From NCBI GenBank assembly GCA_030789695.1, contig CM061142.1:276265043-276329042 (forward strand): 64,000 bases of DNA. Reading direction: 5' to 3'. This document shows positions 1 to 10,355 of the stretch, one piece after another. Position 1 is the first letter of the stretch. The number at the start of each line of letters is the position of its first letter. A program made the position numbers and the translations under genes. This stretch comes from Scilla litardierei. Its lineage: Eukaryota; Streptophyta; Magnoliopsida; Asparagales; Asparagaceae. The notes under the pieces are model-generated. The model was not told the origin of the DNA. It was given only the letters and a program-made list of their open reading frames with translations, and made no database searches.

Positions 1-2
1 AG

Positions 3-3000
3 AGCGCCTATTTCGATGCATCGTCCTCACTAAGTAGTGAGTCTGAGTCTTCGCAAGAGAGCGCGCCACCTGAACATGAGCTAAACCCGGATGACAAAGA
101 AGAAGCCAAAATCATGCGAGCTGATGAAGTAGAAGGAGCAGCACCTCTTGAGGTAGAACTTAAACAATTACCTCCGAATCTAAGGTATGCCTTTTTGGGT
201 AATAAATTAACTTTCCCGGTGATAGTCAATTCCCACCTCACGCAAGATCAACTTGAAAAACTTCTAGACGTTCTTAGGAGCCACAAAGATGTCCTTGGCT
301 ACACTATCTCCGATCTAAAAGGGATAAGCCCTAGGCTTTGCACACATAGGATCCATTTGGAGGATACCGACGCCACCTCCATAGAGCCGCAAAGGCGGTT
401 AAACCCGAACATGAAAGAGGTGGTTAAAAAGGAAATCCTAAAATTGCTCGACGCCGGTATTATTTATCCCATCTCTGACAGTAGATGGGTTAGCCCCGTT
501 CACGTCGTCCCCAAGAAAGGGGGGATGACTGTCATAAAAAATGAAAAAGGTGAGCCCATATCTACACGCACCGTCACGGGATGGCGAATGTGCATTGATT
601 ATAGGAAACTAAATAAAGCTACCCGAAAGGACCATTACCCATTGCCCTTCATTGATCAAATGCTTGAACGCCTAGCTAAACATAAATACTTTTGCTATCT
701 AGATGGGTATTCGGGATTCTTCCAAATCCCTTTGCACGAAGATGACCAAGAAAAGACCACTTTTACTTGTCCCTATGGTACCTATGCCTACCGTAGGATG
801 CCGTTTGGTCTTTGTAATGCTCCCGCCACCTTTCAGAGGTGTATGACATCCATATTTTCCGACTACATTGAAAACATTATGGAAGTTTTTATGGATGATT
901 TTTCGGTTTATGGAAGTGAGTTTGACTCTTGTTTAGCCAATCTTACTAAAGTCCTTAAAAGGTGACAACAAAACAATCTCACTCTAAATTGGGAGAAGTG
1001 TCACTTCATGGTCACGGAAGGTATAGTTCTCGGGCACCTTGTCTCCTCGAGAGGAATTGAGGTAGATAAAGCAAAGATTGAGGTAATCGAGAAACTCACT
1101 CCTATTAATGTCAAGGGCATTAGAGGCTTTCTTGGTCATGCGGGGTTTTACCGCCGCTTCATCAAAGATTTCGCCTCGATTGCCCGACCACTTACTTCCT
1201 TGCTCGCTAAAGATACTCCTTTTATTTTTTCAGGGGAATGCTTGCAAGCCTTCAACACCTTGAAGAAAGCACTAGTTTCCGCGCCCATCATACAACCACC
1301 GGATTGGAGCCTTCCCTTTGAGTTAATGTGCGATGCTAGCGACCAAGCCATTGGAGCGGTATTGGGACAAAGGAAAGATAGGAAGCTTCATGCGATATAC
1401 TATGCGAGCAAGACATTGGATGACGCGCAGAAAAACTACACAACTACCGAAAACGAGCTTCTAGCGGTCGTCTATTCCATCGAGAAGTTTCGCTCCTACC
1501 TCCTTGGTTCCAAGGTGATTGTCCACACCGACCATGCGGCATTGAAATATCTCTTGAACAAGAAGGAGGCCAAGCCTCGGTTAATTAGGTGGATACTCTT
1601 GCTGCAAGAGTTCGATTTGGAGATCAGAGACAAAAAGGGTACGGACAATGTCGTGGCGGACCATTTGTCTAGGCTTATTCGCGACAAGGAGGACGAGAGT
1701 TTGCCTATCGACGACACATTCGTGGATGAGAGGCTATACGCCGTAAGGACCGGAGAAGTACCTTGGTACGCGGACTTCGTCAATTACTTGGCTTGTGGAA
1801 TTAAACCGCATGGGATGCCTACGCACCAAAAGAGGAAATTTTTGCATGAGGTCCGTAGATATTTTTGGGAAGATCCATACCTCTTCAAGATATGCAGAGA
1901 TAGCGTTATTCGGAGGTGTGTTTCTAAGGAGGAGGCAACATCTATCATCTTGCATTGCCACGACATGCCTTGCGGGGGACATCACGCCGCCTCTAAGACA
2001 ACCGCTAAGATCTTGCAGAGCGGATTCTTCTGGCCAACAATGTTCAGAGACACCCACGCCTTTGTAAAGGGGTGCGATAGATGCCAACGGACCGGGAATA
2101 TCTCCAAACGCAATGAGATGCCAATGAGGCCCATCCAAGAAATTGAGCTTTTTGATTGTTGGGGAGTAGACTTCATGGGACCATTTCCGTCGAGCAATGG
2201 TAACAAATACATCCTATTGGCCGTTGACTATGTCTCCAAATGGGTGGAAGCAATCGCCACCCCTACTAATGATGCAAGGGTCGTCTCTAAGTTCTTCAAG
2301 CAGAATATCTTCCCACGCTTCAGAGTGCCTCGTACCTTAATAAGCGACGGGGGGAGCTATTTCATAGAAAACAAGTTTGAAGCCATGCTAAAGAAGTACG
2401 GGGTAAACCATAGAGTTGGCATGTCATATCACCCCCAGACAAGCGGCCAAGTGGAAGTCTCAAATAGAGAGATCAAGCAAATCCTCGAGAAGACCTGTGG
2501 ATCGATCTAGAAAGGATTGGTCAATGAAGTTAAACGATGCTTTATGGGCATATCGCACGGCCTTTCGCACTCCCATCGGCACCACACCGTTCCGACTTGT
2601 TTACGGGAAAGCTTGCCACTTACCGGTAGAGTTGGAACACCGCGCATATTGGGCCATCAAGACCTTTAATTATGATTACAAGAGTGCGGCGGTGAGGCGA
2701 CTCTTAGACATCAATGAGCTTGATGAGATAAGGAGAGACGCCTACGAGAGCTCGAGAATTTACAAAGAAAGGACCAAGATTCTCCACGATGCACGCATAA
2801 CCGTCACAGACTTCAAAGTAGGAGACACGGTCTTGCTATATAATTCCCGGCTCCGATTATTCCCCGGTAAGTTGAGGTCACGTTGGTCCAGACCTTTCAC
2901 CATCAAGCACATACAACCGGGAGGGGCTTTTGAGTTGGAAAGCAAGGACGGAGCCACATTCAAGGTAAATGGTCAGAGGCTCAAACATTATTCCGAGGGA

Positions 3001-3465
3001 GTCCCAACGGGAGAAACCAATAGAATATATCTTCTCAAGGGACGGCCGGATGATCTTTCAGACCTCCTTGACGAGGTTATTGAAGAGGCGATCCCTCATT
3101 CGATCGGTGCTCTATTCAAAGAAGATTTCGAGGAAGAGCCGGATTTAGGCCAAGATGAGAGGATAAATGATTCCCCCGACTTCTCCGCTGAAATTGATGA
3201 AGGTGACGCTGATGTCGCAAGGATCCGAGAGCTCTGCAAGCTCTCGAAGATGAAGTCTCCGAAGAAAGCTCCGCCGATACGGAAATCGGCGTCACCGGTG
3301 AAGTCGAGGACCGGAGCAAATGCTAGCTTGGGGGAGCCTCCCGCCAACACTATTCGAGACGAGAGACCACCGAGGGAGAACACGCCGCCGCAACTTCCGA
3401 ATCCAAGCGTTCTCCCCGGAAAGTTTGACGGGTGCATCTCATATGCACCAAACATCCCGCATTAA
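3..3465 (+). pseudogene. pol: pol of element A: reverse transcriptase, RNase H, integrase (broken)
   Basis: The frame is open from the window edge. The RT region covers about 260-1000, with the catalytic box FMDD at 888-899. RNase H follows at about 1315-1600, with the expected acidic residues in CDAS and HTDHAALK. Integrase has an HHCC zinc region near 1950-2090, then catalytic D (VDFMG, about 2166), D (SDGG, about 2344) and E (GQVE, about 2452). Two lesions are visible: a TGA at 963-965 where relatives have Cys, and a one-base insertion near 2495 that moves the reading into the frame ending at 3465. The last 134 codons (3061-3465) are an acidic then basic tail ending in NIPH, which reappears at the end of B's gag-protease ORF. 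The enzyme would make cDNA and insert it; this copy is dead. Confidence 0.95.
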
Positions 3466-3792
3466 TTGAAAATCATAGGGGGTCGAGCTCACGACCTTAA
3501 ACGAGCGCTTGTCAGGAGGCAACCCGACAGTTATTGCTTTATTTTTACTTTTCTTTTATTTTTGTTTTAGAAATTTTTAGTGTTTTGAGTCGTTCGCCCA
3601 CAAAATTCGTGATAACGGGTCCTATTTTTCCTGACAGGAGAGGAGAACGAGGTATCTATCAGTAGGAGGATGAACAAGGCGACGAGGAGCACCCCAGGAA
3701 GGTGCTCGATGCTTAGGAGGAAGATGAAATCGACTGGAGGAAGAAAAACGGAGTTTAGAGCCCTAACGAAGACAAACAGCAGAAAACAAGGC

Positions 3793-4120
3793 TCACTCGG
3801 CCGAGCATACTAGTCACTCAGCCGAGCACACAAGTTCGTCCGGCCGAGCCGCTCACGAACGAGGAAAGTCTGCTGTACCCAACTCTCTGTTTCTTTTCTT
3901 GATTTCAGTATAACTGCTACTCGGTCGAGTATATATATTCACTCGGCCGAGTAAAACTGATACGCTCATAGGGCGAGTCTTGCCGAGTAGCTTGAGCCAC
4001 TCGGCCGAATGGACTTACTCCACTCGACCGAGGGTGGCAAGGCCACTCGGCCGAAGCGTAGCGGGGAGGAATTTTTCCTTTAAGTTCACTCGGCCGAGCG
4101 ACCCAGTCACTCGGCCGAGT
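3793..4120. repeat. Array of the palindrome CTCGGCCGAG in the pol-ORF2 spacer of A
   Basis: About ten exact or one-to-two-base variants of CTCGGCCGAG, often extended to CACTCGGCCGAGTG, lie at irregular spacing in about 330 bases. The array stops about ten bases before a TATA box. The same word forms a comparable array in the LTRs of A, B and H. Confidence 0.9.
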
Positions 4121-4130
4121 CGTAACTTTT

Positions 4131-4140
4131 ACTATAAATA
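4131..4140 (+). promoter_or_regulatory. Candidate internal promoter (TATA box) for the second ORF of A
   Basis: ACTATAAATA lies directly after the palindrome array and about 545 bases before the ATG at 4677. Element B has TATATAAG at the equivalent place (minus strand, 15051-15058). An internal promoter would explain how an ORF downstream of pol is expressed. This is inferred from position and motif only. Confidence 0.5.
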
Positions 4141-4335
4141 GGGGCGGGAGTCGGGCACGTTTTTCGAAACGAACCAAATCGCAACAGCCCGACCCTTCGA
4201 CTCCCAGCACCCGATTCCGCCCCCTCGCTCGCCCGATCGCTCGCCCACGCCGGCGCTTGGCCACCCAAACTCCGGTCGACCTCCGCCGCACCTCGCCCGA
4301 GTCGCCGCCGGCGGCCACGCCTCCGGCCACCTCCG

Positions 4336-4497
4336 GTAACGCCGATTTTCGCCTATTTCTCCTCTTTTGTGTATTTTTCGACGATCCATGCGTTAAACGA
4401 ACCCCAAACCCAAATTAATTTCAATTTCTATCTATTATACCCCTAATGCCCCATACGTATTGAATATTACTCGCTGATATCTCCATTTCATGCGCAG
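4336..4497 (+). other. Possible leader intron of the second ORF (A)
   Basis: A GTAACG donor follows CTCCG, and the acceptor is TGCGCAG at 4491-4497. The interval is 162 bases. The equivalent interval in B (minus strand, 14843 down to 14682) begins GTACCC, ends with the same acceptor, and is also 162 bases long. It is predicted from splice-like ends alone. Confidence 0.35.
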
Positions 4498-4676
4498 GTT
4501 ATATTTGGGAGCTTGGGGGAGCCCAGGGGAGCTTCCAGGGACTGTTTTGGGCTTCGTGGAGGCGTCGTCTTCGCACGCTTCCATAGCTTTGCTCTCGTGG
4601 CGTGTCGTGGTATATTCTTTCCTTTATTTTAAGCACGCCGCATTTTTATTGGATTTGGTGAGCGCTCGGGGCCCAT

Positions 4677-6765
4677 ATGCCGCCCCGGACACGGCCGAGG
4701 TCGAGGAGAGCTTCCGCCAAGCGGAAGCGGTCGGATGATGCCGGCCCCTCCCACGAGGTGGAGGACTCTCCTCCGCCTTCTCCACCATACCCAGCACAGC
4801 CTGCAGGCCCCGCACACCCCGCACAGCCTGCAGAGCCCGCACAGCCCATACACCCCGCACAGCCACTCCCTTCCGCCCCACAGCCACCACCACCGGCTCC
4901 ACTTGTCGGGCCGCTGGGGATCACGTTCCGGAACGATGCACACCGCGTCGCTTTCGAGCGTATCTCCCAGCGCTCGATCGTACCCTCCAGGTTCGCACAC
5001 CTTGCAGACCTAGGACGCCTGGGGGTACTCGAGGGGATGCTCATGTTGTACGACAACGTGGGCTGGCGAGATTTCTTCCAGGTGTCGACGGACACGTTTA
5101 TCCGTCCGACACTTGAGGTGCTTAGTTCGATCGCCCGGACCGACGAGGGATGCTCGTTTCGGTTCATGGACCGAGAGTGCCAGGTCACTCTCAGTATGAT
5201 GAGAGCTTTCTTCTCGTGGCCCGATGTCCCCGGGGCCGACCGTGGTTACGCCCCCACTCACATCCCCCCACCTTCCTTCGATGCCGGCGCCTTCTGGGCC
5301 CGGATTACGGGTCTTCACGCTGCCTTTGACCCTAGTAGGGCCAAGGCCTCGGCCATCGTCCACCCTTGCCTCCGTATAGGTCAGCGCCTTATGGCGACGA
5401 CCTTTTTGGCGAGATATGAGCCGGGTACGATGTCCACGCCAGAGCTTTATATGCTCTACGCGATGACATGCCCCAGAGCTCTATCTAGGGAGGGCGATGA
5501 GTTGGTCCCGCCGTCGTGATTGATGTCACGGCCTGGTTTTTAGACCGCATCATCGTATCGGTGGGCGCTCGCTCACCGATATGCTGCGGTGGCCTGATCA
5601 CCCTGCTCGCCCTTATGACTGGTGAGGACTTTCCAGATGACTTGCGATGAGCATCGGGCCCCACTTCACTGTCCATAGATGTTATGGCCCGGATGAAGAT
5701 GCTTCGTCCGCACGGTGAGCGACACTGGGTCTGGCTGCACGGCCCCTACGGTGCCGATTACATGATTCTTCCGAGCCCAGCTCGGACTCAGATTGCACCT
5801 GCCCAGGTGGAATGGCTCCCGGCGATGGATCTTCTGATCCCTGCCGCTTACGTGCTCGAGGCCGAGGAGGCCGAGCAGGCCCACGCTACCCACGCTGCCC
5901 CCGCAGACCCTGTCGCCCCTGCTGAGCCTGCTACCCCTGTTGACCCCGTGGCCCCTCAGCCTATCCCTGATATTTTTGCTGCTCCCGACACCTCTGTCCA
6001 CACTTCTGTCGGTGTCGGGAGTACCCTTGCTGAGCCCACTTCCACTGCTTCCACGCCCACCACCACCACTGGCCCTCTGTCTGCCGAGCCCGTTTCCTCT
6101 ACCCTACCCGAGCGCCCGCCGACTATAGTTGAGTGCGGAGAGCCCTCTTTTGCCACCGCCGTAGAGACCGTGGTCTCCACCTCTGTCTCCACCGCTGCTG
6201 TATTCTCTGAGAGTGTCGTGGCGTCTGTCCACACTTCTGTGTCACCGACCTCTCTGGCCGCCTCGTTGCCACTCTTATACTCCACTTCCACTGCTGTTGC
6301 TTCCACTTCGCCAGCCTGCGTCCCAGCCTCGCCCTGAGGCTAGGCCCACACTAGTGAGTACAGCACCCTACCTCCACATGCCTGCTGAGCCCATCACCTA
6401 CGCCACCAGAGTACGCCAGCCCTGACCTGCACAGTACAGACCGGTGCGTCCCTCTGCACCACCACCCCCAGACACTGTACTTCAGAGCATTCGTGCTCTC
6501 GAGGGGGCAGTGAGTGGCCTCAGAGGCGACCTTAGGACCCTGTCCTCCACCGTCTCCGCGATGGCTGGCCGCTTCGACCTGCTTCTGCACATTCACTACT
6601 GCCTTACCCAGGTCCTAGATCAGCTCCCCCCACGTACCCACCCCCACCCCCACCCCTACCCACACCCAGCCTACTACCACACCCACACCCACACCCTCTC
6701 AGCAGTCTGTTCCACCACCACCACCTCCGCCTCAGGACGTAGACGGTGCAGCACCACCTTCTTAG
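4677..6765 (+). pseudogene. Second ORF of element A, Athila ORF1-like protein (broken)
   Basis: It begins at an ATG with the same basic start as B's open 730-residue copy (MPPRTRPRS) and follows it throughout. The conserved core includes a GCSFRFMDREC box, as in the plant Athila ORF1 family. Lesions compared with B: loss of one C in a C run near 5508, giving an early stop at 5517-5519; a TGA at 5647-5649; a further shift near 6330; and a TGA at 6423-6425. The reading ends PPS-stop at 6765. The function of this protein family is unknown. I see no signal peptide or membrane helix in the intact relative, so I do not call it env. Confidence 0.85.
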
Positions 6766-8522
6766 GCACCCTTGATGCCATCGTTCTTTTTGCCGTTGTG
6801 CTGCCCGTCTCTGCTGGGTCCTGATGACTTTTGCCCACCCCACCCTCCCCTCACTGTTTTTGGATACACATTTTGATCATATATTTATATATCATTTTTG
6901 GGAGAGCGGGAGAGTTTTTGGTGTCACTACTATATATCTGATTCACTCGTATATCTGCATGCATCATGTCCGCATCATATTTTTATTTCTTATTTTTCTT
7001 TTGTTATTTTATTTTCTTTGTCCCCATGCATGCATCCTCACTTACCCCTCACATTACTTGTCTCTCTGTGTGCCACACTTCGCATATTGAGGACACTGTG
7101 CCATTTAGCTTGAGGGAGTGAGTTCTCACGTTCTTTTCGATTTACCACCTTTATTTTAGTTTTTCGCGCCATTTTCCGCATTTGCACTCATCTTCATCAC
7201 TTTTTCTTCTTTTTACCATGCATCATGTTTTTCTTATTTTCTTTGTGTGTTGCATTGTAATGAGTTTCATTTTCCCTTTATCTTTATTTCTTTTTCATCT
7301 CATGCTAGAGATGACTTTTCTGTGATGATGATGACATGGAGTTAGCTTTCTCTATATATGCATGCTATATTTGTCATGTCTTAGATCTTATTTCTGATAT
7401 CATATGCTATGACTTGCTTTGCATTTAGAGATAGTAACCCACACTTTTTCCGCATGAAAATGGATGAAATTTTATTATTAGCTGAGTCTGAATATTCATA
7501 TGTATGCTATCGCAGAAAACACACCAAGATTCACGCATTGAATGCTTATATCTGGAGTACCGTTTTCTTTTCCTATATCACTTCTATATGCATGATTTGT
7601 ACATTTCGCTTCAGGATGATTGAATGATGTTAGCTATGATAAATCTGGATTAGTTAGTTTTTTTGTGATCGAAACTGAGTAGATTAGATTACCCTGCTGA
7701 AGTTGTCGTGCACGTCCTATAGAGTGAACCGAGAGACATATTTATTTCTTTCTCCACATATCTTGAACATCATTTCTTTATTTTAAAATGATTGGTGAAT
7801 CTCCCCTTAAGCGATTCTATTATATGGCATTTCCCCAGCTATTAATTCCTAGCTCCAAATTTCCCAAAACAAAAAAAAAGAAAGAAAAAAGAAAAATTCT
7901 TGTATATCCTTATTTCTCTTTGATTGGGATCATTGTGTATATATGAATTCAAAAAAAAGGAGAAAAGAAAAAGAAAAGAAAAGAGAAAAACCTCAATGAA
8001 AGATCTCATCTCATGTTCTCTCCTTCTTTACTTCTTTTATTTTTATTTTTATTTTTATCACTTTTGGAGCTTTATAGAAATGGGGATGTAAATATTTTTT
8101 GTGCCACCACGCTTATAGATAAGCTTGGGGGAGAGAATCCATTGATGTGTGAGAGAGTGACTACTTGACGTTGCACGACAACCTAGGCAAAGTAATATTC
8201 TATACTCGGTGAGATTATTTTTAGCTTTACGAAGTCCAGAAATCTATGCCTAGCACTCATTTCATGAAAGCCACACTTTTCTATTCTTTCTATTCTACGG
8301 TGTGATATTCTTATACTCCTCTTAGAAAGCGTTCAATTGAAAAGTGTGTGATCTGTGATATTGTATACCGCTTTAGATGATTCAGACGATGTTAATTCTA
8401 AAACTATTCCGTTTTTCATGTAATATCATCTTTCTTGGGTTATCTATTACTATTTGCACCTTTATACTATGATATCGAAATAAAATTCTTTGACATGTGA
8501 TTTACATTCGGTGCATGCTATA
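6766..8522 (+). other. Non-coding 3' region of A up to the insertion of B
   Basis: No supportable gene. T-rich, then A-rich stretches (7869-7990). Matches B's 10341-12307 on the opposite strand over most of its length. It contains two polypurine-like words, GCTTGAGGGAG (7107-7117) and AAGCTTGGGGGAG (8121-8133), which recur in B. The last five bases, CTATA (8518-8522), are the target duplication of B. Confidence 0.8.
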
Positions 8523-8883
8523 TGGTCGCTCCGGATATACACCCAAAGAACGGTTGTAGTTTTACCGCAAGTGCACGGTGTAGCAGCGAGCGGGTATCGA
8601 ACACAGGGAGGACGAATGACTGTGCTTGCTCCGAATCAACCTGGCTATTTGAGAACAGAGAAAATTGCCTTGGGCGATCCTGTCACAATCGTCAGACAAA
8701 TGTACGAAATATCAAATCAAATAAAGAACGTCTAGGGAATGGGGAATTCCCGCTACTCACCGTATTTCATAAATGTGGTTCGTCGGTATCGAAATTGCTA
8801 GAATGAGGATTCAGATGAACTAGTTGCAACTGAATGTAGAACCATGCTCACGCTCTCGCGCTGTTGCCGGTCTATAGCTATCC

Positions 8884-9182
8884 TAGGTTTGGGTCCAATC
8901 TCTTGCAAACCCTAGCCTAGGGAAGCTAGCATTAGGATCAACATCATCGTCCAATTGCGCACCGAGCCCAATCTCTTGCAAACTCGGTCCACAATCTAAA
9001 TTAGGATAGTTCCTACCCGTCCAATCTCTTGCAAACGGGTATTGGCATGGAATTGCAATCGGAAATCCTGGTATCGGTCCAATCTCTTGCAAACCGATAC
9101 TTCGAAAATCCGACTCCAACCCAATTCAGATTTCTAGGGCTTCCTATCAAATTGGGATCCAATCTCTTGCAAATCCCAATTG
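8884..9182 (-). repeat. Five constant-loop stem-loops in the 3' LTR of B
   Basis: Plus-strand loop CCAATCTCTTGCAA (16 bases in the second) is flanked by complementary arms that differ each time: GGGT/ACCC (8891-8912, with an outer CTAGG/CCTAG pair); ACCGAG/CTCGGT (8961-8988); TACCCGT/ACGGGTA (9014-9041); GTATCGGT/ACCGATAC (9071-9100); AATTGGGAT/ATCCCAATT (9150-9181). The 5' LTR has the same set shifted by 10133 bases. All lie downstream of the TATA-like core in element sense, so they should be in the transcribed leader. Confidence 0.9.
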
Positions 9183-9570
9183 ATATGAATTCCTAGCTAT
9201 CCATAGTAAATCGATCCCAATCTAATCCCTAATAGCAATTCTAGCTCAATTTCTACCAATTCATCACAAATAGGAAATAGGGCTTGTAGGGTTCATCCCC
9301 ACGCCCCAAGACGTGGAGACTACTCACAAATCATAGCAATAGCACAAAAATAATCAATGAAATAAGCAATAGAATTCATCACAAATATTGAGATAAACAA
9401 TAAAAATAGGATTTTTAGGGAAGAGAGATGCAAACCAATGGAGTTCTTCAATTTAATCCAATCAAAAATCCAAGTTTTTCCTCTTCTCCAATCACAATAA
9501 TAAAGCTAAAAAGTAATCTAAAAAGCTGCAAAAAATCTAAGATATCGCTCCTTCAACTAGGGTAAAAACA

Positions 9571-9585
9571 GGGCTTAAATAGCCC
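9571..9585 (-). promoter_or_regulatory. Candidate LTR core promoter of B (3' LTR copy)
   Basis: In element sense the site reads GGGGCTATTTAAGCCC, a TATA-like core between arms GGGCT and AGCCC. It lies just after the palindrome array. The 5' LTR copy is at 19704-19718. The start site is not established. Confidence 0.45.
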
Positions 9586-9663
9586 CAAAAATCGTCCAAA
9601 AATCGTGACCAAAATACCCCTGCACAGCCTGTTTTCCGCAGTTTTCGCTACAGGCAGCGCATC

Positions 9664-10045
9664 GCACTCGGCCGAGTGACAAAATTCGCTCGGCCGAGTG
9701 AAAACCCTGCAATTTTCCAGAAAGTCGGGGCTTTCAGGGGTCTTCAGTTCGGAGGCGGCTCGGCGGAGTGAGTTGTCGTCACTCGACCGATGACTTCACT
9801 GCACTCGGGCGGACGGGATTCTCCACTCGGCCGAGTGGGTCTTCTGAAGTTCAGGCAGCCGAAAAACAGAAACTTCGATGTTTTGGAAGGGCTTCGTCTG
9901 GGCGCCACTCGGGCGGACGTGGTATCGTCACTCGGCCGAGTGGGTCTTCTGTGCTCGGCCGAGTGCACAGGTAACTCGTGTCTGAACTGGTCGGCCGAGC
10001 AGTGTCTCGCTGGTCGGCCGAGTGGCTCCTCCACTCGGCCGAGTG
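9664..10045. repeat. CTCGGCCGAG palindrome array in the 3' LTR of B
   Basis: Six exact CTCGGCCGAG and about six near variants (for example GTCGGCCGAG, CTCGACCGAT, CTCGGGCGGA) in about 380 bases, upstream of the presumed promoter in element sense. The 5' LTR copy spans 19797-20178. Confidence 0.9.
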
Positions 10046-10340
10046 GGACACAAAGAATGCCCAATCTGCTTGTTTTGGCCTCCTCGTCGCTCCTGCGACG
10101 TCCATTCTTCTTCCGCTCCTCTCCAACAGCAAAATACCCCTCGGGGAGGTAGTTGGTGACCGTCTAGAGTAAGCGCATCTCGGGATCACTCCAAATCGCG
10201 CCAAATCTCCTGAAATGCGACAAAAACAACAAATCGTGAAAAGCATCGCAATATCGTCGATATATCGTGAAAAACATGATTTGGGCGATCCAAATGGCAT
10301 GCAAACATGCGGAAAGAAGGTGTAAAATAAGGAGTGATCA

Positions 10341-10355
10341 AAATCCCCCAAGCTT
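10341..10355 (-). other. Polypurine tract of element B
   Basis: Element sense AAGCTTGGGGGATTT abuts the 3' LTR. A has the same tract before its own 3' LTR (20639-20653). It would prime plus-strand DNA synthesis. Confidence 0.8.

Larger units (their letters stand above)
8523..10340 (-). repeat. 3' LTR of element B
   Basis: 1818 bases, paired with 18656-20472. In element sense it begins TGATCACTCC and ends CGACCA. It holds a palindrome array (9664-10045), a TATA-like core inside a short inverted repeat (9571-9585) and five constant-loop stem-loops (8884-9182). Confidence 0.97.

Noticed and set aside
963..965. Programmed stop or recoding site in the pol of A
   Set aside because: A single TGA where relatives have Cys, plus a frameshift downstream; ordinary decay explains it.
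8884..9182. CRISPR-like array: five copies of CCAATCTCTTGCAA at spacings of 45-75 bases
   Set aside because: Spacing is irregular, flanks are complementary arms of hairpins, and the host is a plant. It is an LTR structure.
9768..10152. Open frames in the LTRs with repeated LGRV, HSAEW or TRPSE peptides
   Set aside because: These are the three translations of the CTCGGCCGAG repeat, open in several frames on both strands. Not proteins.
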